The position numbers were made by a program, and so were the translations under genes. The notes below the pieces were generated by a model. That model had not been told where the DNA came from. It was given only the letters and a program-made list of their open reading frames with translations, and did not search any database. A DNA stretch of 64,000 bases from Colwellia maritima (lineage in GTDB: Bacteria > Pseudomonadota > Gammaproteobacteria > Enterobacterales > Alteromonadaceae), in the NCBI RefSeq assembly GCF_022669015.1, contig NZ_JAKKSL010000004.1, positions 364,672 through 428,671 of the forward strand, given 5' to 3'. Of the stretch, positions 51,504 through 62,386 are shown piece after piece. Position 1 is the stretch's first letter. Each line of letters opens with the position of its first letter.

Positions 51504-54304
51504 ATGCCAGAAGGTGTAATGAAGGCTTGGCTAGAGTCTTCCCACTTAAACGGTGGCAACATCGTTTATATTGAAGAATTGTACGAATCATATCTAGATA
51601 ATTCAGCCTCTGTATCTGCAGAATGGCGTGAAATATTTTCAGAACTCCCTAAAGTTGAAGGTAGTGATGTGGAATATCGCCACAGCGCTATACGTGATGA
51701 ATTTAAAACCTTAGCTAAACAACAGAAAAAACAAGTTGTTACGAGCGGCGGCGACGCCAAACAAGTTAAAGTTTTACAGCTTATCAACGCGTTTAGAGTT
51801 CGTGGTCATCAAAATGCAAATTTAGATCCTTTGGGTTTATGGCAACGTGATAAGGTTCGAGATTTACAATTATCTCATCATGATCTATCAGAAAATGATT
51901 TCGATAATGAATATAATGTCGGCTCGTTGGATATTGGTCAAGACTCCATGAAGTTAGGTGAGTTATACAAAGCACTACGCAAAACCTATTGTGGTTCGGT
52001 GGGCGCTGAGTATATGCATATTACTTCAACAGATGAAAAGCGTTGGTTACAAAACCGCTTAGAATCAGTGCAGTCAGTACCTACATTGTCAGTGGATGAA
52101 AAAACTGAAATCCTGAAAGGCTTAATCGCTGCTGATGGTTTAGAAAAATATCTAGGTGCCAAATTCCCTGGGGCAAAACGCTTTTCATTAGAAGGTGGTG
52201 ATGCACTGGTTCCCATGTTAAAAGAACTTATTTCACGTGCAGGCTCTGGCCGGCGCTAAAGAAGTGGTTATGGGAATGGCTCACCGCGGTCGTTTAAATG
52301 TTCTCGTGAATGTTATGGGTAAAAACCCATCTAAGTTATTCGACGAATTTGGTGGAAAACATGATGATGCGCTAGGTTCAGGTGATGTTAAATACCATCA
52401 AGGTTATTCGTCTGATTTTGTTACGCCAGGTGGTAATGTTCATTTAGCGTTAGCATTTAACCCTTCTCATCTTGAAATTGTAAACCCGGTTGTTATTGGT
52501 AGTGTACGCGCACGTTTAGACAGACGCGATTGCAGTCAAGGTGATCTAGTTTTACCAATCACTATACATGGTGACTCTGCAATTGCAGGACAAGGGGTTG
52601 TACAAGAAACCTTTAATATGTCACAAGCACGTGCATTTAAAGTGGGTGGTACGGTTCGCATTGTTATTAATAACCAAGTTGGCTTTACTACCTCTAAAGA
52701 AGAAGATACACGCTCTGGCGAATACTGTACTGAAATAGCGAAAATGGTACAAGCACCAATATTACATGTTAATGGTGATGATCCTGAAGCGGTAATACTC
52801 GCAACACAAATAGCATTAGACTACCGTAATGAGTTTAAACGCGATGTTGTGATTGACTTAGTTTGTTATCGTCGTCATGGCCATAATGAAGCGGATGAGC
52901 CAAGTGCCACGCAACCATTAATGTATAAAACCGTTAAAACTCACGCTACGCCTCGTCAGCTTTATGCAGACAAGCTTATTAGTGAAGGCAGTTTAACCAA
53001 AAATGCTATTGATGAATTAACAGGCTATTATCGTAAATTGCTTGATGAAGGTCAGTGTACTGTTGAACAATGGCGCCCAATGACGGCTCATTCTGTTGAT
53101 TGGACTCCATACATTGGCCATGAATGGGACGCAGATTACGATAAAGCAATCAGCCTTGATAAGCTAAAAGCATTAGCGCTTAGCGTGTCTAGTTTTCCTG
53201 AAAATCACCCTGTACATCCTCGTGTTAAAAAGATCTATGATGATCGCCTGAGTATGGCACAAGGTAAAAAATTACTCGATTGGGGTATGGCTGAAAACTT
53301 AGCTTATGCGTCTATTGTCGATGCAGGAAAAAGAGTACGTATAACCGGGCAAGATCTTGGTCGCGGTACTTTCTTCCATCGTCATGCTGTCTTGCATAAT
53401 CAAGATGATGGCAGTACTTATTTACCTTTACAAAATATCAGCGAAGCGCAAGGACCTTTTGACATTCATGATTCAGTATTATCAGAAGTGTCTGTCTTAG
53501 CATTTGAATATGGCTATACCACAGCTGAACCGGCGGGTTTAACTATATGGGAAGCACAATTTGGTGACTTTGCTAACTGTGCGCAGGTAGTTTTTGACCA
53601 ATTTATAAGTTCAGGTGAGCAAAAGTGGGGCCGTTTGTGTGGTCTAACTATGTTGTTACCTCATGGCTATGAAGGGCAAGGACCTGAGCATTCATCAGCT
53701 CGTTTAGAACGCTTTTTGCAACTTTGTGCAGATCACAACATGCAAGTTTGTGTGCCTTCTACACCAGCGCAAGTATTCAATATGCTTCGTCGCCAAGTAG
53801 TTCGTCCAATGCGTCGTCCGTTGGTTGTTATGTCACCTAAATCATTATTACGTCATCCATTAGCGGTTTCTTCGTTAGAAGAACTAGCTACAGGTGAATT
53901 TAAAAATGTTATTGGTGAGGTAGATGAGTTAGATCCAAAAGCGGTTGAACGCGTCGTATTCTGTAGTGGTAAAGTTTATTACGAACTACTCGAGCAACGT
54001 CGTAAAGGCGAACTTAATAATATTGCTATTGTTCGTATAGAACAGTTATACCCATTCCCAGAAAAAGACCTTCAAGCTGCTATTAAAGATTATCAGCATG
54101 TGAAGCAATTTGTTTGGTGTCAGGAAGAGCCGCAAAATCAAGGTGCTTGGTATTGTTCTCAGCATCATTTTAGAGCTGCAATCCCTGATGGTACTTATTT
54201 AACTTATGCAGGACGTAATGCCTCTGCCGCACCCGGTTGGTTATATGTCTATGCATGTGAAAGAACAACAAGCGCTTGTCACTCAAGCGTTAACCTTGGA
54301 CTAA
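51504..54304 (+). CDS. sucA: 2-oxoglutarate dehydrogenase E1 component (two apparent frameshifts)
   Basis: About 934 residues. ATG 51504 follows AAGGAAAAGG; the frame open further upstream has no other good start. N-terminal E1o lead LNGGNIVYIEELYESY, thiamine-binding HGDSAIAGQGVVQETFNMSQ, and C-terminal QCSARL-type segment EGQGPEHSSARLERFLQL. The first break is at GGCCGG (52248-52253): one G less restores ISRAGSAGAKEVVMGMAHRGR. The second is near 54230 (CACCCGG): repaired, the end reads VGYMSMHVKEQQALVTQALTLD with a stop at 54302-54304. Confidence 0.96.
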
Positions 54305-54346
54305 CATTAAAAGAATGAGCGCTTGTCACTCAAGCGCTAATGTTAG
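54271..54346 (+). repeat. 19-bp direct repeat and large hairpin at the sucA-sucB junction
   Basis: AGCGCTTGTCACTCAAGCG occurs at 54271-54289 (within sucA) and 54318-54336. The second copy forms a perfect stem AGCGCTTG-TCACT-CAAGCGCT, enclosed by CTAACATTA (54301-54309) / TAATGTTAG (54338-54346). There is no T-run, so it is probably an mRNA-stabilising or processing hairpin, not a terminator. Confidence 0.75.
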
Positions 54347-54428
54347 ATAAGATTAGATTAACTATTGAGTGCACCGGCTTCAAATTAGAGTCAAGCAAAG
54401 TGCAAACGTTTGTAAGGAATAAAATAAA

Positions 54429-55913
54429 ATGACAACCGAAATCAAAGTTCCGGTATTACCAGAATCAGTTGCTGATGCAACTGTAGCTACTTGGCATGTA
54501 CAAGTAGGTGAAAAATTTAGCCGTGATCAAGTATTAGTTGATATTGAAACGGATAAAGTTGTGTTAGAAGTGCCAACAACATCTGATGGTGTTTTAACTG
54601 ATATTAGCCAAGCAGAGGGCGCAACTGTATTAGGTGACCAAGTTATTGGTACTTTCTCTGAAGGTAGTGGTGAAGGCGATGCAACGCCGGCTGTCCCTCA
54701 AGAAGCTGCAGCACCTGCCGCTAGCGGTGGAGCGAGCAAAGTAATTGATATTATTGTACCCGTATTACCAGAATCAGTGGCTGATGCAACGGTTGCAACA
54801 TGGCATGTAGCTGAAGGCGATAGTGTTTCAGTAGATCAAAACCTAGTTGATATTGAAACCGATAAAGTTGTGCTAGAAGTTGTAGCTCAAGACAACGGCG
54901 TTATTGGTAAAATTATTCACGCAGAAGGCGATACGGTATTAGGGTCACAAAAAATTGGTGAACTAAATGCCGGTGCTTCAGTGAATACAACGGCTACTGC
55001 AACTCCAGATCAAGCCATTAGCTCTGATGAATTAGCAAGCCCATCGGTTCGTCGTTTGATGACTGAAAAAGGTTTATCTGCAGGCGATGTAACTGGCTCA
55101 GGTAAAGGCGGACGTATTTCTAAAGAAGACGTAGAAGCGGCAGTTGCTGCGAAAAGTGCACCTTCGGCACCTGCTAAATCAGCGCCTGTTGCTGCAGTAC
55201 AAGATTTAGGTGAACGTACGCAAAAACGTGTACCAATGACGCGTTTACGTAAAACAATTGCAACACGTTTATTAGAAGCTAAAAATTCTACAGCTATGTT
55301 AACAACGTTTAACGAAGTTAACATGAAACCAATTATGGATTTACGTGCTCAATATAAAGACGTATTTGAAAAAACCCATGATACACGTTTAGGTTTTATG
55401 TCTTTCTACGTGAAAGCAGTAACCGAAGCCCTTAAACGTTTCCCTGGGGTCAATGCTTCAATTGATGGTGATGATATTGTTTATCATAACTTCTTTGATA
55501 TCTCTATTGCTGTATCAACACCACGTGGTCTAGTAACACCTGTATTACGTGATGCGGATCAATTAAGCATGGCGGGTATTGAAAACGGTATTCGTGATTT
55601 AGCTATTAAAGGTCGTGATGGTAAACTTGCAATCGCTGACATGACAGGTGGTAATTTTACTATCACTAACGGCGGTGTATTTGGATCATTACTTTCTACG
55701 CCAATTCTAAATTTACCTCAAGCCGCTATCTTAGGTATGCATAAAATACAAGACAGACCTATGGCTGTTAATGGCAAAGTTGAAATTCTGCCTATGATGT
55801 ATTTAGCACTTTCTTATGATCATCGTTTAATTGATGGTAAAGAGTCGGTTGGCTTCCTAGTAACTATCAAAGAGCTACTAGAAGATCCGGCGCGTTTACT
55901 TTTAGACATTTAG
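54429..55913 (+). CDS. sucB: Dihydrolipoyl succinyltransferase (E2o) with two lipoyl domains
   Basis: 494 residues, ATG after GTAAGGAAT. Two near-identical lipoyl domains, each with the modified Lys in the [11 protein letters not shown] motif (about residues 43 and 146), are joined by Ala/Pro linkers. A peripheral subunit-binding domain ([28 protein letters not shown]) follows. The catalytic domain ends with [16 protein letters not shown], holding the active-site His and Asp. E. coli SucB has a single lipoyl domain and about 405 residues. It works with SucA and Lpd; lpd is not in the window. Confidence 0.97.
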   Translation: MTTEIKVPVLPESVADATVATWHVQVGEKFSRDQVLVDIETDKVVLEVPTTSDGVLTDISQAEGATVLGDQVIGTFSEGSGEGDATPAVPQEAAAPAASGGASKVIDIIVPVLPESVADATVATWHVAEGDSVSVDQNLVDIETDKVVLEVVAQDNGVIGKIIHAEGDTVLGSQKIGELNAGASVNTTATATPDQAISSDELASPSVRRLMTEKGLSAGDVTGSGKGGRISKEDVEAAVAAKSAPSAPAKSAPVAAVQDLGERTQKRVPMTRLRKTIATRLLEAKNSTAMLTTFNEVNMKPIMDLRAQYKDVFEKTHDTRLGFMSFYVKAVTEALKRFPGVNASIDGDDIVYHNFFDISIAVSTPRGLVTPVLRDADQLSMAGIENGIRDLAIKGRDGKLAIADMTGGNFTITNGGVFGSLLSTPILNLPQAAILGMHKIQDRPMAVNGKVEILPMMYLALSYDHRLIDGKESVGFLVTIKELLEDPARLLLDI

Positions 55914-56124
55914 AGCACCTGTCGCTTTATATTTATAAAAGATAAAAATAATTACGAAGTAGACTATAGTATTAGCTCTTTTGGCTACCGTCACTAGAGC
56001 TTTTGTACTATAATTTGTCGACTTTTCATTGGCTCTTGTTTATTTTTATTTTTTAATAAAAATTATTTTACTAAAAAATAAGAAAAACGATGGCTTTCAT
56101 TTACAGATAAATGGATAAAACACC

Positions 56125-57291
56125 ATGAATTTGCATGAGTATCAAGCGAAACAATTATTCGCTGAATATGGTTTACCAGTTTCTGAAGGTTTCGCTTGCG
56201 ATACACCTCAAGAAGCTGCAGAAGCTGCTGACAAAATTGGCGGCAATATGTGGGTTGTTAAAACTCAAGTACACGCGGGTGGCCGTGGTAAAGCTGGCGG
56301 TGTTAAGCTAGTTAAAACTAAAGACGAAATCAAAGAATTCGCTCAAAACTGGTTAGGTAAGAACTTAGTTACTTATCAAACAGATGAGAATGGCCAACCG
56401 GTTGCGAAAATTTTAGTAGAAAGCTGTACTGATATTGCTAACGAATTATACCTTGGTGCAGTTGTAGACCGTGGTTCTCGTAAAGTAGTATTCATGGCTT
56501 CTACTGAAGGCGGTGTTGATATTGAAAAGATTGCTGAAGAAACGCCAGAGTTAATTCACCAAGCTGAAATCGATCCATTAGTGGGTGCACAACCATACCA
56601 AGCACGTGAACTAGGCTTCAAGTTAGGTTTAAACCCAACGCAAATGAAGCAATTTGTTAAGATCTTTTTAGGTCTTGCAAAAATGTTTGAAGATTTCGAT
56701 TTTGCTTTATTAGAAATCAACCCGTTAGTTATAACAGACGAAGGTAACCTTCACTGTTTAGACGGAAAAATTGGTATTGATGGTAATGCGTTATACCGTC
56801 AACCTAAAATGCGCGCATTCCATGATCCATCTCAAGAAGATGAACGTGAAGCTCATGCAGCACGATATGAATTAAACTACGTAGCTTTAGACGGCAACGT
56901 TGGTTGTATGGTTAACGGTGCAGGCCTAGCAATGGGTACTATGGATATCGTTAATTTACATGGCGGCAAGCCGGCTAACTTCCTTGATGTTGGTGGCGGC
57001 GCAACCAAAGAGCGTGTTTCTGAAGCGTTCAAAATAATCCTTTCTGATACAAACGTTAAAGCTGTTTTAGTTAACATTTTTGGTGGTATCGTTCGTTGTG
57101 ACATGATCGCTGAAGGTATCATCGCTGCTGTTAAAGAAGTAGGCGTTGAAGTGCCAGTTGTTGTACGTTTAGAAGGTACTAACGCTGAAGCAGGTCGTGC
57201 AGTATTAGCAAGCTCTGATGTAAATATCATCGCTGCTGAATCATTAACTGACGCAGCACTTAAAGTTGTTGCCGCTGCGGAGGGCAAATAA
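56125..57291 (+). CDS. sucC: Succinyl-CoA synthetase beta subunit
   Basis: 388 residues, canonical length and start [21 protein letters not shown]-grasp domain: [28 protein letters not shown], and the C-terminal CoA-ligase portion [17 protein letters not shown] 211-bp gap after sucB suggests a separate promoter. It overlaps sucD by one base (TAATG). Confidence 0.98.
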   Translation: MNLHEYQAKQLFAEYGLPVSEGFACDTPQEAAEAADKIGGNMWVVKTQVHAGGRGKAGGVKLVKTKDEIKEFAQNWLGKNLVTYQTDENGQPVAKILVESCTDIANELYLGAVVDRGSRKVVFMASTEGGVDIEKIAEETPELIHQAEIDPLVGAQPYQARELGFKLGLNPTQMKQFVKIFLGLAKMFEDFDFALLEINPLVITDEGNLHCLDGKIGIDGNALYRQPKMRAFHDPSQEDEREAHAARYELNYVALDGNVGCMVNGAGLAMGTMDIVNLHGGKPANFLDVGGGATKERVSEAFKIILSDTNVKAVLVNIFGGIVRCDMIAEGIIAAVKEVGVEVPVVVRLEGTNAEAGRAVLASSDVNIIAAESLTDAALKVVAAAEGK

Positions 57292-58162
57292 TGTCTGTAT
57301 TAATTAACAAAGATACTAAAGTAATCTGTCAAGGTTTCACTGGTGGTCAAGGTACATTCCATTCAGAGCAAGCACTTGAATATGGTACACAAATGGTTGG
57401 TGGCGTAAGCCCAGGTAAAGGCGGTCAAACGCATTTAGGCCTTCCAGTATTCAATACAGTACGTGAAGCCGTAGAAGCAACTGGCGCAACAGCAACAGTT
57501 ATTTACGTTCCAAGACCGTTCTGTAAAGATGCTATTTTAGAAGCGATTGACGCAGGTATTCAACTTATCGTTACTATTACTGAAGGTATTCCAACTTTAG
57601 ATATGGTTGACGTTAAAGTTAAACTTGAGCAAACAGGCGTTCGTATGATCGGTCCTAACTGCCCAGGTGTTATCACGCCAGGCGAAACTAAAATTGGTAT
57701 TATGCCAGGTCATATTCATTTACCAGGTAAAGTGGGTATTGTTTCACGTTCTGGTACATTAACGTACGAAGCTGTTAAACAAACTACTGATGCAGGTTTC
57801 GGCCAATCTACTTGTGTAGGTATTGGTGGTGACCCTATCCCAGGTACTAACTTCATCGACGTTTTAGAAATGTTCCAAAACGATCCTCAAACTGAAGCAA
57901 TTGTAATGATTGGTGAAATTGGTGGTACTGCTGAAGAAGAAGCAGCTGAATACATTAAAGCTAATGTAACTAAACCTGTAGTTTCTTACATTGTTGGTGT
58001 TACTGCACCTGCCGGTAAGCGTATGGGTCATCCGGCGCAATTATCGGTGGTAAAGGTACTGCTGATGAGAAATTTGCAGCATTAGAAGCGAAATTTGGTG
58101 TTAAAACTGTTCGTTCTTTAGCTGAAATTGGCTCTGCACTTAAAGAGAAAACAGGTTGGTAA
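57291..58162 (+). CDS. sucD: Succinyl-CoA synthetase alpha subunit (apparent frameshift)
   Basis: About 290 residues. CoA-binding [24 protein letters not shown], and the phospho-histidine region [10 protein letters not shown]. The frame breaks right after this His at CCGG (58032-58035). Restoring GCCGGC gives [20 protein letters not shown] and the normal end [14 protein letters not shown]. Makes ATP/GTP from succinyl-CoA. Confidence 0.97.
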
Positions 58163-58200
58163 TCAATTAGTTTTTGATTGCAAACTGCTTTTCTTAATGA

Positions 58201-58226
58201 AAACCCGCTATCTAGCGGGTTTTTTG
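58201..58226. terminator. Terminator shared by sucD and the DUF2971 gene
   Basis: AAACCCGCTA-TCT-AGCGGGTTTTTT; it follows sucD by 38 bp and overlaps the last codons of the opposing gene. Confidence 0.85.
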
Positions 58227-59036
58227 TTTGATATTTTTGTTAATTCTATTCGGTATTCATGAATCGAAAGGCTTGCTTTATATATATCGCATTTAATCTT
58301 ATGCTTATGAATAGCATCTAATATTTTCTTTTGTGTTCTTTCATTAGCTTGATAACCAATAATGATTTCACTTATTGAACCTTTGGGAATATCATGGAGA
58401 ATTATATCTAGGTTAAATTCATCTTTTCCAATGGAGCTTTTACTATCCATGCTAGCCCTGAAAACTCTTTCCTCTTGCTCATATGCCCAATCTAAAGATT
58501 TCTGACATAAAACTTGTTTTAATAGATTACTTTTGTCAGAACTTATTATTTGTCTAGTATCTGAGTATAAAACTGCTTCTGGTTGTGTAATTTTACCTTC
58601 TAGTGTTAATGCATGAAAAAAGTGGTGTGATTTATTAAAACCTATAACATATCCTTTACCTGAATCTGTATAGTGGCTCCACATTAACAGGCTGCGATAT
58701 GTACGGGATAGTGAAAGTACCCCATAATTATCCCCAAAATACTCCATCAAACTTTCTGCTAAATTTAATTTATTAAATATAGTTTCAAAATGCTCAATTA
58801 AGTCATTTGTTGTTTTGTCATAGATCTCTATATTTTCTTGATTTTTTTCTTCATCTGCGACTGATGCCCAAAATGAATTTAATTCGTAAAGGATTCTTCT
58901 TTTATTATATTTTCTTCTTTTATTGAAAGTAGAGGTAACGATTCATAAGGGTCATTTAATGATTTTAATGGTGAAAACCGAATCTTTAAGTCATTTATAA
59001 CGTCAACTCTACTTGGGGGTAAGTATTTGTATAACA
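58208..59036 (-). CDS. DUF2971-family protein (apparent frameshift)
   Basis: About 276 residues when two frames are joined near 58905 (A-rich stretch). The N-terminal part opens LYKYLPPSRVDVINDLKIRFSPLKSLNDPYE, the usual DUF2971 start. The middle is RRILYELNSFWASVADEE, and the C-terminal part has VLSLSRTYRSLLMWSHYTDSGKGYVIGF, whose SLS...MWxHY pattern is the family core. DUF2971 proteins are of unknown biochemical role and are often near defence or mobile genes; here the flanks are sucD and a repeat element. Confidence 0.8.
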
Positions 59037-59093
59037 TGGTTAATAGGGCGTATTATTGTTTAATAACAACTATAGCATATGTTTACTTTAATT

Positions 59094-59636
59094 GTCGCGG
59101 TGGCGACGGCACCCAAAGGGAGGCTGACGCCGACCTCCCTCTGGACTCCCTCGGCGCTGCTAATCAAGTGTGATCCTACATTCAAGGCAATATCTTCGAC
59201 GTAACGGCAAAGAACGCACATCCATGTGCTGCTTTGCCTTTGCCATCATCCTGATGGCAATACGTGAATATTGCCTTTCATTACGGCACTTGATTCAAGC
59301 AGACTTGGCGCGTTTTGATAGGTGAGGGGGATAATAATATTGGTCTTGTCTTTTTGGCTGTTCAAAACACTAGGTGTTTGTTTTATCGACTTGCTGTGCC
59401 AAGTGCTTAAATACCCATCTCAACAATGAAATGACAAACGAGCAAGGGTAGGCCTCGACCCGAGACATGGATGTCCGAGGGCTGCCGTTGTTCATGGATG
59501 ATAAATCGGCAGGGTTCGTGGGCTACGCTCGTTTGTTATTGAATGTACTGCTGAGTTGGGGCTCCGAGGGAGTCCAAAGGGAAGGTAAGAGCGGAGGCAG
59601 TCTCCTTTTCTTTTTGGGTGTCGTCGCCACCGCGAC
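59094..59636. repeat. MITE-like element with long terminal inverted repeats (~543 bp)
   Basis: The left end GTCGCGGTGGCGACGGCACC (59094-59113) is matched in inverse at the right end (GTCGTCGCCACCGCGAC, to 59636). The similarity continues inward with gaps to GGACTCCCTCGG (59143-59154) / CCGAGGGAGTCC (59564-59575). The element has higher GC than its surroundings and no gene. It contains internal hairpins such as GGCAATA...TATTGCC (59257-59274). No target duplication is evident. Confidence 0.75.
59267..59329 (+). repeat. 63-bp repeat, copy inside the MITE-like element
   Basis: AATATTGCCTTTCATT...GCACTT...TCAAG...TTGATAGG recurs, diverged, at 60538-60600 outside the element. Confidence 0.7.
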
Positions 59637-59815
59637 GCGAACAGTGAACTAAGCTGCAAACGTTGCAATTTAGCACAAAAACAAATTCCCACCGAGACTT
59701 GTGATGCGATGCAGCAATAATTGATCCAAATCAATTTTGTTTAATGCGAGAGGCATATCATAGTTGTAATACAGAAAGATTTTTTAAACGAATTTTTATA
59801 ACCTACAGGAGAGTC

Positions 59816-60444
59816 ATGATGAAAAAATTAGTCAATAGTATTCCCTTAGTTTTATTTTCCTTTTTGGGAGTTGCATCATTTTCAACTATTTCAGCTGAAT
59901 TACCCGTGAGTGGTCCAGTTCCTTTTGCTAACTATGATTTGGACGGAAATGGATCGATCAGTGAACAAGAGTTTACTCAAGTAAGAAGTGAACGTATGGC
60001 AAGTAAAGCAGCTCAAGGTCGTCCCATGAAAGGTCCGGTACCGCCCCTTCATTTATGAGCTTTGATGTGAATCAAGATGGGCAGTTAACAGAGCAAGAGC
60101 TCATTGTAGGTCAACAGGCTCAAATGCAAAATCGACGTAGTATTTCAGGCCAAGTTTCTAACATGAGACAGGGTAATGGCAAAGGTGTCGGTATGGGAAG
60201 AAAGAGCAATATGCCCAGTTTTTCTGAATTTGACATAAATGGTGATGGTGTCATTTTAGCAGAAGAACTCTATGAGGCTAGAGCCGAAAGAATATCAGAG
60301 CGTGTTAAGCAAGGTTATCCTATGCGAAATATTGCCAATTCTTCATCTTTTGAAGAGATAGATGCTAATGGTGACCAAAAAGTAACTTCAGAGGAGTTTG
60401 CTAAGTTCCAAGTAAAACATCGACAACAAATGATGCAAAAGTAA
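59816..60444 (+). CDS. Secreted EF-hand calcium-binding protein (apparent frameshift)
   Basis: About 209 residues. ATGATG at 59816 follows AGGAGAG. The signal peptide VNSIPLVLFSFLGVASFSTISA is followed by four EF-hand loops: DLDGNGSISEQE, DVNQDGQLTEQE, DINGDGVILAEE and DANGDQKVTSEE. The frame breaks at CCGG (60035-60038). Restoring GCCGG joins PMKGAGTAPSFMSFDV. It probably acts as a periplasmic or extracellular calcium buffer or sensor. Its first 90 bp are duplicated at 61226-61316. Confidence 0.85.
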
Positions 60445-60537
60445 ATCGTGAATTAAAGGGGGAACTCCCCCTTAGAGTTGAGAAAAAGGCGATGTAAGGG
60501 GTATTTTGACACTAGCACTATATGTCAACAATAACAT

Positions 60538-60600
60538 AATATTGCCTTTCATTTTAGCACTTAACTCAAGTAGGCTTAGTGCGTGTTGATAGGGGAGAGG
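60538..60600 (+). repeat. 63-bp repeat, second copy
   Basis: Diverged copy of 59267-59329, located just past the DUF4124 gene's stop. It suggests that a piece of the MITE-like element, or a related one, once lay here. Confidence 0.7.
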
Positions 60601-60604
60601 TAAG

Positions 60605-61073
60605 TTAATGTGCTTCACTCATTTTTTGCTCAATTTCTTTCAGCGTGTTTTTTTCTTCCTGTATATCTTTTTGATACTTAGCTTTCACTGTTTGAATTTG
60701 TTCAGTAAGTAAAACTAAATAACTGGAACCGGACTCTATTGACGCCGGCATCTAACCCCTTTGTTCTAACTTTATCAATCTCTTCATTATACCGTTGTGT
60801 TAATCGTTCTATTTTAGCTATTGAGCGCTCTTTTTTCTTAGCTAAGGTATATAACATTGGATCGGTATTATTGTTAGTTGACGCAACCTTGTTTGATTTA
60901 AACGTCACATTGTTTTGCGTTTTAGAATAATCTACTTGAATATTTTCTACATTGTCGGTTTCACAGGGGATTTGTGAAAAAATAACATTATCACCATCTT
61001 GGCATTTATAAATAGTATTGGCGTGGGTGGTTAATGTAGCTAAGGCGAGTAACCAACTTATTTTATATAACAT
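60605..61073 (-). CDS. DUF4124-domain protein (apparent frameshift)
   Basis: About 155 residues. The signal peptide ISWLLALATLTTHA is followed by the DUF4124 core NTIYKCQDGDNVIFSQIPCE (two Cys). A coiled coil follows (KKKERSIAKIERLTQRYNEE), continuing after repair at one of the CCGG sites (60729-60749) as YLVLLTEQIQTVKAKYQKDI to a stop at 60605. Periplasmic, function unknown. Confidence 0.78.
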
Positions 61074-61143
61074 TCCATTGCTCCGATAAAGAGTTCCATT
61101 AAATCTATGAATTCACATCTTGCAGAAAAGCGAATATTAAGTC

Positions 61144-61316
61144 AATCGATTAAATTCATCATCAGTCCATAGTTTGGGATACAAAATCTCTGAATCGCCC
61201 TAAACCAGGTCGAGAATCCATGATGCACCTACAGGAGAATCATGATGAAAAAATTAGTCAATAGTATTCCCTTAGTTTTAGTTTCCTTTTTGGGAGTTAC
61301 ATCACTTTCAACTATT
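61144..61316 (+). repeat. Fossil junction: DHH-gene fragment fused to EF-hand-gene fragment
   Basis: 61144-61225 matches 62815-62897 (inside the DHH gene) with a few differences. Immediately after it, 61226-61316 matches about 59801-59890 (ribosome site and signal peptide of the EF-hand gene). Both are in the same orientation as their sources. The order, end of segment then start of segment, is what a tandem duplication of about 59.8-62.9 kb would leave. Neither fragment is a gene. Confidence 0.85.
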
Positions 61317-61338
61317 ATACGGCTTTAGAATGAAACTT

Positions 61339-62250
61339 TTATGATCTTAAGTGTTTATTAAAAAAAGCGATTGTACGTTCCCACGCAAGATCGGCATTTT
61401 TTTGATCATAGCGACTGGTTGAATCATTATGAAAGCCGTGATTTACATTTTTATACATGTGCATTACATAATTAACGTTATTAGCTTTTAAGTCTTGTTC
61501 ATACTCAGGCCATGTGGCATTAACCCGTTTGTCTAATTCGCCTAATTGAATTAATAAAGGAGAATTAATATTTTTTCTTAGCTCTTTTGCCGCAGGTGTC
61601 CCATAAAAAGGAACACCGGCATCCATAATCTCAGGTATTCTTGCAGCAAGCATATTAATGATATAACCACCAAAGCAAAAACCAACACCACCGAGTTTTC
61701 CATTTGATAATGAGTGATTTTTGAGAAACTTAGCTGAGGCAATAAAGTCTTGTTCTATTTTTTCTCGGTTTAAGGTACTTTGCATTTTTCTACCTTCATC
61801 ATCATTACCGGGATAACCTCCAAGGGTATGTAAAATATCTGGGGCGAAGGCAATAAAACCGGCTTTGGCAACTCTACGTGCTACATCTTTTACGTATGGG
61901 TTTAACCCCCTATTTTCGTGTACCACCAATACAGCAGGCGCGGTGCCAGTTAAATTAGCAGGTTTAACAAAATATCCTTTTACACTACCAAGCCCTTTAG
62001 GAGAATCAAACGTTTCATAGGTTGCAGTTATACTCTCATCATTAAATGAAACTTGATCAGCTAGAGCATAGTTAGGCAATAAAGCTGAGGCGAGTATATT
62101 CGTACTCATGCCAACGACAGCTAAACTGGCAAGACGTTTCATAAAGGTTCGTCTATCAATCATGCCATGAGCGTATTCGTCATACCAATCAAAGGCTTCT
62201 TGAGGAATTATAATGTTTTCTTCTGCATTGTAATCGTTTTTTAAGGTCAT
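61339..62250 (-). CDS. Dienelactone hydrolase-family protein with Tat-like signal
   Basis: 303 residues. Near residue 33 is DRRTFMKRLASLAVVG, a twin-arginine-type signal, followed by a hydrophobic stretch. The alpha/beta hydrolase core has the Cys nucleophile in GVGFCFGGY, an Asp (GELDKRVN) and the catalytic His in VNHGFHND. VHENRGLNPYVKDVARR matches the YghX/DLH group. A ~35-residue extension before the Tat motif is unusual but common in this group. The substrate is unknown. Confidence 0.88.
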   Translation of the reverse strand: MTLKNDYNAEENIIIPQEAFDWYDEYAHGMIDRRTFMKRLASLAVVGMSTNILASALLPNYALADQVSFNDESITATYETFDSPKGLGSVKGYFVKPANLTGTAPAVLVVHENRGLNPYVKDVARRVAKAGFIAFAPDILHTLGGYPGNDDEGRKMQSTLNREKIEQDFIASAKFLKNHSLSNGKLGGVGFCFGGYIINMLAARIPEIMDAGVPFYGTPAAKELRKNINSPLLIQLGELDKRVNATWPEYEQDLKANNVNYVMHMYKNVNHGFHNDSTSRYDQKNADLAWERTIAFFNKHLRS

Positions 62251-62386
62251 ATTTTGAAGCTCTTAATTGGTAATTGTTAATAAACACTTTATATTATTTA
62301 CTATAATTAAAGTAGAAAAGTAGCTTAAATCTGGCGGTTACTTAATTTGTTTTGCAACTGGTCAGTATTGTCTCAACCATCAACCA

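Noticed and set aside
46150..58162. Genuine loss of the TCA cycle by pseudogenisation
   Set aside because: Each broken gene has one or two indels in recurring contexts and otherwise full conservation, which fits sequencing error better than decay.
59467..59734. Small frames on both strands inside the inverted-repeat element
   Set aside because: They arise from GC-rich repeat ends, lack ribosome sites and overlap each other on opposite strands.
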